64,000 nt of DNA from Vibrio amylolyticus (GCF_023145695.1 NZ_JAJHVV010000012.1:1-64000), one strand, 5' to 3'. Counted from the stretch's first letter, positions 44,229 through 54,073 are shown. The notes: generated by a model not told the origin, from the sequence alone. Numbers and translations: made by a program.

Positions 44229-44794
44229 TAAGCTCGACTTGTGTATTTGCGTTCAGCGATATTGATAATAACGCGGTCGCCAGTTGCGATGTACTCAGGA
44301 ACTTGAATCGTTAAGCCCGTTGCAAAACGAGCTGGCTTAGTACGAGCTGAAGCTGAAGCGCCTTTGATTGAAGGGTCAGTCTCTTCGATCACCATCTCAA
44401 CGGTAGAAGGTAGTTCAAGGCCGGCTACTTTGTCGTCTACGATAACCACATGCATGCCTTGGGTGTCTTCGTTAATGAACAGCAGGTCATCTTCGATATC
44501 GGCTTTGTTGAATGTGTATTGAGTGTAATCTTCGTTATCCATGAAAATATACTCTTCGCCATCAACGTATGAGAATGTTGACTGGCGCTTGAACATTTCA
44601 ACTGTATTGATAACTTCATCTGCTTTTAGACGCTCATCAACGCGAGCACCTGTTGCGATGTCAGTACAACGCATTTTATAGATCTTAGTTCCGCCACGGC
44701 CACCTGGAGTGGTTACTTCAATATCTTTAACAAGTAGTGTCTTACCGTTTGATTCAATGGCAAAACCTTTTTTAATTTCACTGGCTCTAGGCAT
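44228..44794 (-). CDS. efpL: Elongation factor P-like protein EfpL (YeiP)
   Basis: A 188-residue paralogue of elongation factor P with KOW, EF-P OB and C-terminal domains. At the tip of the acceptor loop it has arginine R33 in TPGGRGG, where canonical EF-P would carry lysine or another modified residue. EfpL uses this unmodified Arg and helps ribosomes over certain stalling motifs. An AAAGGACC site precedes the ATG. It forms a two-gene unit with the YciU-type protein. Confidence 0.94.
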   Translation of the reverse strand: MPRASEIKKGFAIESNGKTLLVKDIEVTTPGGRGGTKIYKMRCTDIATGARVDERLKADEVINTVEMFKRQSTFSYVDGEEYIFMDNEDYTQYTFNKADIEDDLLFINEDTQGMHVVIVDDKVAGLELPSTVEMVIEETDPSIKGASASARTKPARFATGLTIQVPEYIATGDRVIINIAERKYTSRA

Positions 44795-44924
44795 CAGAGA
44801 GGTCCTTTGTATTTAGTTTGGGGGCATTATACCAACTAAGTGACAAGAAGGAATCTCTTGATCGAATTCCTTCTGTGAGCGACCATTAAGCTTGTTTTCA
44901 TCACTGAGCATATTGACCTTTTCC

Positions 44925-45692
44925 ATGACTCTTCAAGTTATCGACCCGAAACAACCTTTTCAGAGCGAATATCAACCAGCCATCAATGATCTATTGAAAT
45001 TTTTACGTGGCGGCTTAGGAGAGAACCTCCACAGTGTTTATCTATATGGAAGTGTTGCAAGAAAAACGGCGAAACCTGGAAAGTCGAATATTGATGTTAT
45101 CGTCGTGACAAAACGTTCATTTAGTGACACCAGAACGACACTGCTCAATACCATTAAATGGCGCTTTCAGCAGAGCTTTAAACATATAACCGAAGTTTCG
45201 ATCAAAACGGTTTTGAGTTCAGAGGTTGCGACGTTAGAGAGTATTTTTTCTTGGGGCTTTCAGCTTAAACACTGTTCTGTCTGTATTTATGGTGAAGACT
45301 TATCTGAGTGTTTTGGTGACTATGAGCCTAGTTGGGAAATAGCCAAGCATTGGAATATGGATGTCGAAGACTGGTTGGCTGTATATCGAAACCGAATTGC
45401 TCGTTCTAGTTCCGCAGAAGAGCAAATAAAAGCACAAAAGATAATTGCAAAAAAACTACTGAGAGCGAGTCACTCTTTGGTGATGCATCGCGACAAAAAG
45501 TGGTTTGACGATCCAACCGAGTGTGGCAAGCAGTTTCTGCGATTTCATCCGGAAAAAACAGTCGATATAGAAAGGTTGAACATCTTACTGATGGATCGAG
45601 CGATTCCAAAACGTTCTGTGGTAGGGATTTTAGACAGTTTCGGGGATTGGTTAGTGAAGCAGTATAAAAAAACTGAGTTTAGAATTGGCTAA
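44925..45692 (+). CDS. Orphan nucleotidyltransferase-fold protein with altered catalytic motif
   Basis: A protein of 255 residues of the NTP_transf_2 (aminoglycoside adenylyltransferase-like) fold. The loop is YGSVARKTAKPGKSNIDVI. The classic motif is GS-x(n)-D-x-D, and here the first acidic residue is Asn (N55) and the second is Asp (D57). The C-terminal half is helical and rich in basic residues. Since one of the metal-binding Asp residues is missing, transferase activity may be lost or changed. The ATG at 44925 lacks a strong ribosome site; a longer TTG start is possible. Neighbours do not suggest a role, and resistance should not be assumed. Confidence 0.7.
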   Translation: MTLQVIDPKQPFQSEYQPAINDLLKFLRGGLGENLHSVYLYGSVARKTAKPGKSNIDVIVVTKRSFSDTRTTLLNTIKWRFQQSFKHITEVSIKTVLSSEVATLESIFSWGFQLKHCSVCIYGEDLSECFGDYEPSWEIAKHWNMDVEDWLAVYRNRIARSSSAEEQIKAQKIIAKKLLRASHSLVMHRDKKWFDDPTECGKQFLRFHPEKTVDIERLNILLMDRAIPKRSVVGILDSFGDWLVKQYKKTEFRIG

Positions 45693-45887
45693 TAGTTAGC
45701 TTCAAAGGGCGCTCCACTTAGCGTTTATGTTGAGAACGTTGCAATATTATTGCGTACAAAATCACACTTGGTCACTATATGGAAACATCGGATTGTCTTA
45801 ATCTTGATATTTCATGCAAATATATTGAGTAAAAATAGATAATTCGTTACTGTGTCACCGATTTCAATAGAAACCAAGTGCATATTA

Positions 45888-48059
45888 ATGAATGTGATGA
45901 AAGGCTCTGATTCTAAAGTAGAAACTAAGAAATCTCTTGGTAAGATTTATCGCACCTTAGCGGTTCAGATTCAGGCAATTAGAGAGGGACTACTTTGGAT
46001 TCTCCCGTGCTTGATGATTTCATCATTGCTCCTTTTTGTAGGTTCTGTAAGTGAATTTATTATCGGCCCAAATCAACCTTGGGTTGAGATGTGTTACCTA
46101 ATCTACCACTATCTAAATGATCTTTTTCCTATCTTGCTGACAGCTGCTCTCTCGTATATTTTAGCCATGCATTGGCGATTACCTCGGCCCCCAGTCGCAT
46201 TAATTTCTATTGTTTACCTAGCGATATTTAACCGACTGTTTCAAGGTACTCAAAGTGGGGAGGTAGTCGAGTTGGTTATTTCTGTGGTGACACCGCTTTA
46301 TTCCATTCCACTGTTAGCCGTTCTATTTCGTCATCGATTTTTTCAAATAGTTTCTAGTAATCACATTGGACAGATTGTTAGAGAATCACTCAATTTGATT
46401 TTGCCATCAATTTTGGTTGGCTTAACCGTGATCAGTCTAAACAGTGCCGTGGTTATCGCGTTTGATACGGCGAATTTATTATCCTTTATGGAGGTGAATT
46501 ATGATGAATCGCCGCTGTCTTTCGGTGTCATATTTACGGCCGTTAACTCTTTACTTTGGTTTATTGGCATTCATGGCTACTATGCTTTACTTCCTTGGAT
46601 ATCGATATTAGAACAAGCTATTCCCCTCGCTCAGCACAATGCAATGTTGGGCGAGATTACTGACTATGCGGTGAATTTTTCATTTATGGGGGCGTTTGTT
46701 TTTGTTGGTGGTAGTGGAGCGACCCTTGGGTTGGTTTTATCTTTGCTATTGTTTTCTAAACAAAAGCCGCTGCGTTTAATTGCTCTAGCGAGTCTTCCAT
46801 TGGGCTTACTTAACATCAATGAGATATTATTGTTTGGGTTACCCATTATATTTAATCCACGTCTGTTTATTCCTTTTATATTAGCGCCGGTTCTAAATCT
46901 ATTTATCGCGTACATGACCATTTCCTTAGGCTACGTATCGGTTCCAATCACAGCGCTCCCATTTAGCAGTCCTATCTTGTTCAACTCTTGGCTAGTCACC
47001 GGCGGTGATACGAATGCACCACTGCTTCAGATGATCAATATTGTTGCTTCGTTACTTGTTTATAGCCCGTTTGTGTTAGCAATGAATCGTGATAACTATG
47101 AAAAAACAATTCAATTTAACTCACTTGATACCGTTTATTCGCGTCGAAAAGAAGAAGCACTCGTACTCAAAAGTGACAGAGTTGTGGCCGCTCGTAGTAT
47201 TCGACAGCGTCAGGTTGGTCTGGAACAAAAGCTAGAAGTCATCAGCCGCAAAGAGTTTTGCTTAGAGTATCAACCACAAATATGTGCTAACACACATCAA
47301 GTGACTGGGTGTGAGGCATTAATTCGAGCGATTGATGCTCAGGGTAATAAAGAGTACCCAGGCAGCTTTTTACCTTGGTTTGAGAAAGCCGGAATGATGA
47401 TGGATATTGACCGCTGGGCAGTGATACAGGTCGTTAGCGATGTAAAAAAGGCACGTTCTCAAGGTTGGGCGCTAAAAACCAGTGTTAATATTACCCCTGA
47501 AACACTCCTAAACCACGCATTGGTTGAAGAGCTTTGCCGTCATATAGCTCCTGTAGGCAAATACATCAATATAGAGATAACAGAAGAGAGCCTGTTGAAA
47601 GACCATCGTTCTATTCAAAAGTCGATTAATGCATTTAGAGAGGTAGGCGCGAGCATCTATATTGATGACTTTGGCTCTGGTTTTTCATCGCTCGGTTATT
47701 TAAGCTTGTACGATATAGATGCCATTAAGATTGATCGCAGCTTTGCTCTGGCACTAGACAAAGAAAAAGGACGAAAGGTTTTTCATGGGCTATTGGGTGT
47801 CGCAGAAGAGCTAGAATTGGCGACGGTCATTGAAGGTGTGGAAACTAAAGAACAAATAAACCACATTCCTAGAAAAAATGGGGTCTCAATTCAAGGTTGG
47901 TACTACAGTAAATCGTTGCCTTATGACAACCTGCAGGCTTATATCGTCAATCAAAATAAAAATAAGGTTTTTGAGGTTGCAGATACTCTTCTTCGAAGTG
48001 AGCGAAACGAAGGGAATAAGGTTAAAAAAGGCCAAGTTGAGGCTCGGTTAAGCGAGTGA
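45888..48059 (+). CDS. PTS EIIC-like membrane domain fused to a c-di-GMP EAL phosphodiesterase
   Basis: A protein of about 723 residues. The first half is a membrane domain of about ten helices resembling the lactose/chitobiose-type PTS EIIC. It has a segment NINEILLFGLPIIFNP, where family members read NINEP-IFG-P. The second half (about 455-700) is an EAL domain with all signature residues: EALIR, NITPET, EITEES, DDFGSG, KID and EGVE. It should hydrolyse c-di-GMP. Thus a sugar carrier or sensor is fused to a second-messenger enzyme. The start is uncertain, as no good ribosome site precedes any candidate. It overlaps polB at the 3' ends by 38 bp. Confidence 0.88.
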   Translation: MNVMKGSDSKVETKKSLGKIYRTLAVQIQAIREGLLWILPCLMISSLLLFVGSVSEFIIGPNQPWVEMCYLIYHYLNDLFPILLTAALSYILAMHWRLPRPPVALISIVYLAIFNRLFQGTQSGEVVELVISVVTPLYSIPLLAVLFRHRFFQIVSSNHIGQIVRESLNLILPSILVGLTVISLNSAVVIAFDTANLLSFMEVNYDESPLSFGVIFTAVNSLLWFIGIHGYYALLPWISILEQAIPLAQHNAMLGEITDYAVNFSFMGAFVFVGGSGATLGLVLSLLLFSKQKPLRLIALASLPLGLLNINEILLFGLPIIFNPRLFIPFILAPVLNLFIAYMTISLGYVSVPITALPFSSPILFNSWLVTGGDTNAPLLQMINIVASLLVYSPFVLAMNRDNYEKTIQFNSLDTVYSRRKEEALVLKSDRVVAARSIRQRQVGLEQKLEVISRKEFCLEYQPQICANTHQVTGCEALIRAIDAQGNKEYPGSFLPWFEKAGMMMDIDRWAVIQVVSDVKKARSQGWALKTSVNITPETLLNHALVEELCRHIAPVGKYINIEITEESLLKDHRSIQKSINAFREVGASIYIDDFGSGFSSLGYLSLYDIDAIKIDRSFALALDKEKGRKVFHGLLGVAEELELATVIEGVETKEQINHIPRKNGVSIQGWYYSKSLPYDNLQAYIVNQNKNKVFEVADTLLRSERNEGNKVKKGQVEARLSE

Positions 48060-50385
48060 AATCTAACCCTATAAAAGGGAGAATCGCTTCACCAATGGGC
48101 TTAAGTTGTTTATCGATGTAGTGCTGATAATCAACAGGGCTTTTAACGTACTCTTTTGGCTCTGGCCCATTGATGGTGATCAGATATTCGATCCTACCTT
48201 TATTTTGGTACTGTAAAGGTCTTCCGAGCTGCTGATTAATCTCATCAGCCAGTCTGGCTGCTCTCACTTGAGGTGGAATATTCTTTTGGTATTCGTGTAG
48301 TTTACGTCTCAATCTTTTTTGGTAAGTGAGCTGGTCATCGTATTTACCCGCGAGTGTCTCTTCAACGAAAGAGCGCACGTACTGCTTTGGACACTTTCCG
48401 TGGAAAATGAGTTGATATAAATGTTGTTGAAATACCTGTGAGAGAGGTGTCCAGTCGGTTCTTGCGCTTTCTAACCCTTTAAAAATGATTTTCTCATTGT
48501 CTTTGTCACCAATAAGCCCGGCATAGCGTTTTTTCGAGCCTTTCTCTTCACCTCGAATAGTGGGCATTAGAAACTTTTTATAATGGGTTTCATACTCAAG
48601 CTCTAATATCGAGTTTAGTTGGTACTCTTTTTGTAAGTGATTTGTCCACCATGCATTTATTTTCTTTACGAGATTTTGACCAACTTTATTAGCGTCTTCT
48701 GAAGCGCATGCGGAGTTAAGCGAAACAAAGGTTGAGTCTGTATCGCCATAGATCACTTGATAGCCTTCCTCTTCTATAAGCACCTTAGTTTGCTTCATTA
48801 TTTCATGACCACGCATCGTGATACTAGAGGCAAGCCTTGTATCGAAAAAACGACAACCGGAAGAGCCCAGTACGCCGTAAAATGAGTTCATGATAATTTT
48901 AATGGCTTGTGAGAACGCTTTATCATTGTTGCGTTTAGCTACATCACGAGCTTGCCAAAGGGTTTCGATCATTTGAGGTAGAAAGTGTTTGGCCCGATGA
49001 AATTGTCCACCTCGAAAGCCTGGCACGGCTTGATTGTCAGCCGTTCCAATATCTTGTTTGAGTCCTTCAATTAGACCCATAGGGTCGATTAAAAAAGAAC
49101 GAATAATGGATGGATATAGGCTCTTGAAATCGAGAACTAATACAGAGTCGTATAGGCCGGGTTGAGAATCCATAACGTATCCGCCTGGGCTCGCCATCCA
49201 GTTTTCAGGCTCTAGATTTGGCGCTATGTATCCTGCTCGGTGTATTTGTGGTAGATATAGGTTGCTGAAGGCAGCAACTGAGCCCCCAATTCTATCGAGT
49301 TCTACACCCGTTAAACGTGAACGCTCGATAGCAAAGTCAATTAAATGTGTTTTTTCGAAGATTCGGTTAACAAGAACACAATCTTGCAGGTTATATTTTG
49401 CTAAAGCGGTTTTGTCTTGGCGGAACATTCGGTTTATTTCGTCCATTCGGTCGTGGACATTGTGAATGACTTTACCTTCACCGAGCATCTCTTGAGAGAC
49501 GGACTCTAAAGACCAAGAACGAAAATGATAAGTGGCCGTTTTAAGTGTATCAATACCATCCATCACAACACGCCCGGGTATCGTAATGAAACTTTGCTGA
49601 GTTGTTGAGGAGGTGCGGAAGTAACTTTGCTGGCTCCCTCGACCAATCTTCAGCTTTAGTTGGTGGAATTGAGCTCGCTTATGTAACAACCGAAAGTCAA
49701 AATCAATCACATTCCAGCCGACAATAACATCAGGATCAAAGCGTTCAAACCACTGAACTAATGCTTTTAGTAGGGAAGATTCATTGTCTACCCATTCAAT
49801 AGGTGTATCACTAGCTTGCTTAGTTCCAATCATGATAACTCGGCTATCCATAGCACTATCTAACCCAACAGAGTAGAGGATGCCTTTCTCTGAACATTCT
49901 ATATCGAGTGACACGACCTTTAAGTTTGGAGAAAAGTGTCCTTGTCGACATTTAGTGTTCGTCACTTTTCTATATGAACTTTTCAAGGCTTCAGTCCCTG
50001 TAAATTCGATACCACCTTGAATAAAACGCTCCATTAGGTAGCGATCAGCGAGACGAATGTCAGATTCAAAAGTTGGAATATCATTTGAGTTGAAAAGGGT
50101 GACCATTTGCTGACTGTCTTTGGTGGTATGAAAGTAGCAGCCGGCTAGAGGCTCAGAATCAAAGGTTTTTAGATCCAGCGATTTGCACATCATCTGAATA
50201 TTATGTTGTTGGGAAAGCTGAAATGCTTTTTGTGAAAGCGTTTGAGGGATAAAGAAGACCGGTTTTTCTTGAGTGATGACTAATTGCGCTGGGCCTTGCT
50301 CAGTGGAAAGCCATAACTCTATTTGGGTTTGATTTCCAATATCTCGAGCTTGACGCGTCAGTAGAAAGCCTTGTGATGTACTCAA
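48022..50385 (-). CDS. polB: DNA polymerase II
   Basis: A family B polymerase of 787 residues (E. coli Pol II is 783). The exonuclease motif I is LDIE within VVSLDIECSEKG. Polymerase motif A is LDFKSLYPSI and motif C is YGDTDSTF. The likely start is a TTG with AAGGAC at good spacing; no in-frame ATG is present nearby. In E. coli polB is SOS-controlled, but I find no clear LexA box upstream here. Confidence 0.95.
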   Translation of the reverse strand: MSTSQGFLLTRQARDIGNQTQIELWLSTEQGPAQLVITQEKPVFFIPQTLSQKAFQLSQQHNIQMMCKSLDLKTFDSEPLAGCYFHTTKDSQQMVTLFNSNDIPTFESDIRLADRYLMERFIQGGIEFTGTEALKSSYRKVTNTKCRQGHFSPNLKVVSLDIECSEKGILYSVGLDSAMDSRVIMIGTKQASDTPIEWVDNESSLLKALVQWFERFDPDVIVGWNVIDFDFRLLHKRAQFHQLKLKIGRGSQQSYFRTSSTTQQSFITIPGRVVMDGIDTLKTATYHFRSWSLESVSQEMLGEGKVIHNVHDRMDEINRMFRQDKTALAKYNLQDCVLVNRIFEKTHLIDFAIERSRLTGVELDRIGGSVAAFSNLYLPQIHRAGYIAPNLEPENWMASPGGYVMDSQPGLYDSVLVLDFKSLYPSIIRSFLIDPMGLIEGLKQDIGTADNQAVPGFRGGQFHRAKHFLPQMIETLWQARDVAKRNNDKAFSQAIKIIMNSFYGVLGSSGCRFFDTRLASSITMRGHEIMKQTKVLIEEEGYQVIYGDTDSTFVSLNSACASEDANKVGQNLVKKINAWWTNHLQKEYQLNSILELEYETHYKKFLMPTIRGEEKGSKKRYAGLIGDKDNEKIIFKGLESARTDWTPLSQVFQQHLYQLIFHGKCPKQYVRSFVEETLAGKYDDQLTYQKRLRRKLHEYQKNIPPQVRAARLADEINQQLGRPLQYQNKGRIEYLITINGPEPKEYVKSPVDYQHYIDKQLKPIGEAILPFIGLDFTRLTEPQLGLF

Positions 50386-50841
50386 AAAATGTCCTTTTCC
50401 TTACGCTGTGTCGCTGCAGTGATACGTTTTCTGCGCCACATAGTAGCAAACTATGTCGATAGAGGAAGGGGTAAACAACCGAACCAACTTTCTTGATGCA
50501 TAAGTAAGCAAGTGATTTATATGTGGCGCTTAAAGTTGAAATAATAGAGCTAGAACTCCCTTTTATTACAAAATTTCTGTTAATGTGTCTAGGCTTTAGA
50601 ATCTTAGTTTCATATGTGCATCAACAGTATGTGAGTTAAATTCTACTTGATAAAGTTATCGTTTAAGCTCATATTCGATGTCACTTCTTTCTAGTTGTTC
50701 TTCGTTTCCTAAAGCCAATAACGCTTTTTGAGTAACGAAAGTGCTCTGAATAAGTTAAACTTAGATTTGAAAAAGTAATGAAGCTGTAATCCACAGAAAT
50801 CGGTGGGTGCAGAGCCAATTAACGAGTGTGGAGATACAAGT
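50386..50841. other. polB-varA divergent intergenic region
   Basis: 456 bp with no convincing gene. It must hold promoters for polB (left) and varA (right). I see no LexA box and no other clear operator. Confidence 0.5.
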
Positions 50842-51486
50842 TTGATAAGTGTTTTCCTTGTAGATGATCACGAGCTGGTTCGCACAGGGATACGACGTAT
50901 TATTGAAGACGTCCGTGGTATGAACGTAGCAGGGGAAGCTGAAAGCGGTGAGGATGCAGTAAAATGGTGTCGCAACAATCATGTTGACGTCATTTTAATG
51001 GATATGAATATGCCTGGTATTGGTGGCCTTGAAGCAACCAAGAAAATTATACGTTTTAATCCAGATATCAAAATCATTGTTTTGACTGTTCATACAGAGA
51101 ATCCGTTTCCAACGAAAGTGATGCAAGCCGGAGCTGCAGGTTACCTGACTAAAGGTGCTGGCCCCGATGAAATGGTGAATGCAATTCGTATGGTAAATAG
51201 CGGTCAACGCTACATTTCCCCTGAAATTGCACAACAGATGGCATTGAGTCAATTCTCTCCAGCGTCTGAAAACCCTTTTGCCGATTTATCTGAGCGCGAG
51301 CTTCAGATTATGATGATGATCACCAAAGGTCAGAAGGTTACCGACATTTCAGAGCAGTTGAATTTAAGCCCTAAAACAGTCAATAGTTATCGCTATCGCC
51401 TCTTTAGTAAGTTAGATATTAGTGGCGATGTAGAGCTGACACATTTAGCGATAAGGCACGGGATGCTCGATACAGAGACATTATAG
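50842..51486 (+). CDS. varA: LuxR-family response regulator VarA (UvrY/GacA orthologue)
   Basis: A 214-residue response regulator. The receiver domain has D54 in ILMDMNMPG as phospho-acceptor and T/K partners in VLTVHTE and TKG. The LuxR-type HTH is LSERELQIMMMITKG and LNLSPKTVNSYRYRLF. VarA is phosphorylated by VarS and drives csr small RNAs in Vibrio. The start is a TTG, the first codon of the conserved ISVFLVDDHELVRTG, with GGAG 8 bases upstream, and it gives the family length of 214. A GTG 13 codons upstream gives an atypical extension. Its stop overlaps the uvrC start. Confidence 0.95.
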   Translation: MISVFLVDDHELVRTGIRRIIEDVRGMNVAGEAESGEDAVKWCRNNHVDVILMDMNMPGIGGLEATKKIIRFNPDIKIIVLTVHTENPFPTKVMQAGAAGYLTKGAGPDEMVNAIRMVNSGQRYISPEIAQQMALSQFSPASENPFADLSERELQIMMMITKGQKVTDISEQLNLSPKTVNSYRYRLFSKLDISGDVELTHLAIRHGMLDTETL

Positions 51487-53318
51487 TGCCCCAATCTTTT
51501 GATTTTGTTTCTTTTCTGAAAACAGTGACTGATCAGCCCGGTGTTTATCGAATGTATAACACCGAGGCTGTCGTGATCTATGTTGGTAAGGCAAAAGATC
51601 TTAAAAAACGCCTTACGAGCTACTTCCGTAAAAATGTAGATAGTGAGAAAACCAAAGCTCTCGTATCTAACATTGATAAAATTGATGTAACGGTTACTCA
51701 TACTGAGACCGAAGCCCTCATTCTCGAGCATAACTATATTAAGCAGTACCTGCCCAAATATAATGTGTTATTACGAGACGATAAGTCATACCCTTATATT
51801 TTTATCAGTGCTCATAAGCATCCTCGGTTATCGATTCACCGCGGGGCGAAAAAGAAAAAAGGAGAGTACTTTGGGCCTTATCCTGAATCAGGGGCCGTCA
51901 GAGAAACACTTCATCTTCTACAAAAAATCTTTCCCGTAAGACAGTGCGAAGATACGGTTTACAGTAACCGAACACGCCCGTGTTTGATGTATCAGATTGG
52001 TCGCTGTGCTGGCCCGTGTGTCTCCAGTATCATTTCAAAAGATGATTATGATGAGATTGTCGATTACGTGCGTTTATTCCTCCAGGGAAAAGACGGGCAA
52101 GTCTTAGAGCTTCTAATTCAAAAAATGGAGAAGGCGAGTTCACAACTTCGTTTTGAAGATGCAGCTAAATTTCGCGATCAAATTCAAGCGATTCGCCGTG
52201 TTCAAGAGCAGCAGTTTGTCTCAGACGACAGTATGGAAGACATGGATGTACTTGGGTTCTCTCAAGAGAACGGTATCGCTTGCATCCATATCTTGATGAT
52301 TAGACAAGGTAAAGTTCTAGGAAGTCGTAGCCATTTCCCTAAAATCCCTAATAATACGACACAAGAAGAAGTCTTTTACAGCTTCTTAAGTCAGTACTAT
52401 TTGAGCCATAATGAAGCACGTTCCGTCCCTAATCGTATTGTCTTTAATGGTGGTTTGGTCTCTGATACGGCTTCTCTTCAAGAAGCGATTGCGGATATAG
52501 CGGGGAGAAAGGTGAATTTTCATCTTAACGCAACTGGTGTAAGAGGCCGTTATCTAAAACTGGCTAATACTAACGCGTTGACTGCAATTACCACAAAGAT
52601 CAATCATAAGATGACGATTTCTCAACGTTTTAAAGCGTTAAGAGAGGTTCTCGATCTCGATTCTATTTCTAGAATGGAGTGTTTCGATATCTCTCATACT
52701 ATGGGGGAAAGTACGATTGCATCGTGCGTTGTCTTTAATCATGAAGGGCCCGTTAAACAAGAGTATCGCCGATACAATATTACTGGGATTACCGGTGGAG
52801 ATGATTACGCAGCGATGGGCCAAGTGCTAGACCGCCGGTATTCTAAGCAGCTTGATGTAGAGAAAATTCCCGACATTATCTTTATTGATGGTGGTAAGGG
52901 ACAACTCAACCGAGCGTTAGAGATAGTGAGTCAATACTGGGGAGACTGGCCTAAACAACCGAAATTACTGGGCATCGCTAAAGGTGTAACTCGTAAGCCT
53001 GGTTTAGAAACGTTAATTACAACAGACGGAGAAGAGTTTCATTTACCAAGTGATGCTCCTGCTCTTCATTTAATGCAGCACATACGAGATGAGAGTCATA
53101 ATCACGCAATTGCGGGTCACAGAGCGAAACGTGGTAAAACTCGAAAAACCAGTGCATTGGAAGGAATTGAAGGGGTTGGACCTAAACGTCGCCAAGCGTT
53201 ATTAAAGTACATGGGCGGATTGCAAGAATTAAAGCGCGCAACTGTAGAAGAAATAGCCAAAGTGCCGAGTATAAGCCATTCTTTGGCAGAAAACATTTAT
53301 CAAGCATTGAAACAATAG
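51486..53318 (+). CDS. uvrC: Excinuclease ABC subunit C
   Basis: A 610-residue nuclease that makes both incisions in nucleotide-excision repair. The GIY-YIG domain is at the N-terminus (GVYRMYN, VIYVGKAK). The UVR domain lies near 200-240. The RNase H-like domain is at about 390-520 with CFDISHTMGE, and the helix-hairpin-helix pair is C-terminal (GVGPKRRQAL). The start is GTG, overlapping the varA stop in TAGTG, so the two are translationally coupled. Confidence 0.97.
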   Translation: MPQSFDFVSFLKTVTDQPGVYRMYNTEAVVIYVGKAKDLKKRLTSYFRKNVDSEKTKALVSNIDKIDVTVTHTETEALILEHNYIKQYLPKYNVLLRDDKSYPYIFISAHKHPRLSIHRGAKKKKGEYFGPYPESGAVRETLHLLQKIFPVRQCEDTVYSNRTRPCLMYQIGRCAGPCVSSIISKDDYDEIVDYVRLFLQGKDGQVLELLIQKMEKASSQLRFEDAAKFRDQIQAIRRVQEQQFVSDDSMEDMDVLGFSQENGIACIHILMIRQGKVLGSRSHFPKIPNNTTQEEVFYSFLSQYYLSHNEARSVPNRIVFNGGLVSDTASLQEAIADIAGRKVNFHLNATGVRGRYLKLANTNALTAITTKINHKMTISQRFKALREVLDLDSISRMECFDISHTMGESTIASCVVFNHEGPVKQEYRRYNITGITGGDDYAAMGQVLDRRYSKQLDVEKIPDIIFIDGGKGQLNRALEIVSQYWGDWPKQPKLLGIAKGVTRKPGLETLITTDGEEFHLPSDAPALHLMQHIRDESHNHAIAGHRAKRGKTRKTSALEGIEGVGPKRRQALLKYMGGLQELKRATVEEIAKVPSISHSLAENIYQALKQ

Positions 53319-53366
53319 CAAAAATCCCGCAACATAAACGCGCAATGAATAAGAGCTTTAAAAAAT

Positions 53367-53924
53367 ATGCGTTTTAATATCCCTAACATTTTGTCTCTAC
53401 TACGACTTTTTCTCATTCCAGTTTTTGTTGTAGCATTTTATCTCCCATACAGTTGGGCGCCTTTTGCTGCCGCAATGATCTTTTGGGTCGCGGGCTTTAC
53501 AGACTGGCTTGATGGCATGCTTGCCAGGAAGTTAGGTCAAACATCTCGGTTCGGTGCGTTTATAGACCCTGTAGCTGATAAAGTATTGGTCGCCACAGCA
53601 CTGATACTCATTACTGATGACTACCATACCATTTGGATCACGATACCTGCCGTCGTCATGATAGCTCGAGAGATTATCATTTCAGCCCTTCGAGAGTGGA
53701 TGGCAGAGATTGGTAAGCGAGCGAGTGTTGCGGTGTCATGGATTGGAAAGGTTAAAACAGTCTGTCAGATGTTTGCTCTATGGGTGCTGATATGGCAATA
53801 CGACGATTGGATGATCTGGCTAGGTTACGCTGCTATTTATATTGCGATGATTTTGACGTTCTGGTCAATGATTCAGTATTTGATGGCCGCTAAAGACGAT
53901 TTACTTAGCGAAGAGCATCAATAG
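53367..53924 (+). CDS. pgsA: CDP-diacylglycerol-glycerol-3-phosphate 3-phosphatidyltransferase
   Basis: An integral membrane enzyme of 185 residues in phosphatidylglycerol synthesis. The CDP-alcohol phosphotransferase motif D-G-x2-A-R-x8-G-x3-D-x3-D is complete in DGMLARKLGQ followed by GAFIDPVADK. The position downstream of uvrC is conserved in gammaproteobacteria. Termination follows immediately. Confidence 0.96.
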   Translation: MRFNIPNILSLLRLFLIPVFVVAFYLPYSWAPFAAAMIFWVAGFTDWLDGMLARKLGQTSRFGAFIDPVADKVLVATALILITDDYHTIWITIPAVVMIAREIIISALREWMAEIGKRASVAVSWIGKVKTVCQMFALWVLIWQYDDWMIWLGYAAIYIAMILTFWSMIQYLMAAKDDLLSEEHQ

Positions 53925-53927
53925 AAG

Positions 53928-53950
53928 AAACGGGCAGTAGCCCGTTTTTT
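53928..53950 (+). terminator. pgsA terminator
   Basis: AAACGGGC / GCCCGTTT around AGTA, followed by T. Confidence 0.9.
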
Positions 53951-54073
53951 ATTTTCATCTGAATTTTAACTAGTTTACTTTCGTTATATCAGCTGTTTAC
54001 AGCAAGAAAAATGTACAAAATAAGCTGTGTTGAATGGAAATTAGCCAAACGATTCAAAAAACAAAAAAACGGG

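Noticed and set aside
44925..45692. Aminoglycoside resistance adenylyltransferase
   Set aside because: Only the fold is shared. A catalytic Asp is replaced by Asn, and the context gives no sign of a resistance gene.
50386..50460. LexA box controlling polB
   Set aside because: I searched for CTGT-N8-ACAG; the closest string, near CTGTGTCGCTGCAGTG, does not fit the spacing or the second half-site.
50803..50841. N-terminal extension of VarA from an upstream GTG
   Set aside because: The extra 13 residues are unlike the family, whereas the TTG gives the exact family N-terminus, length and a GGAG site.
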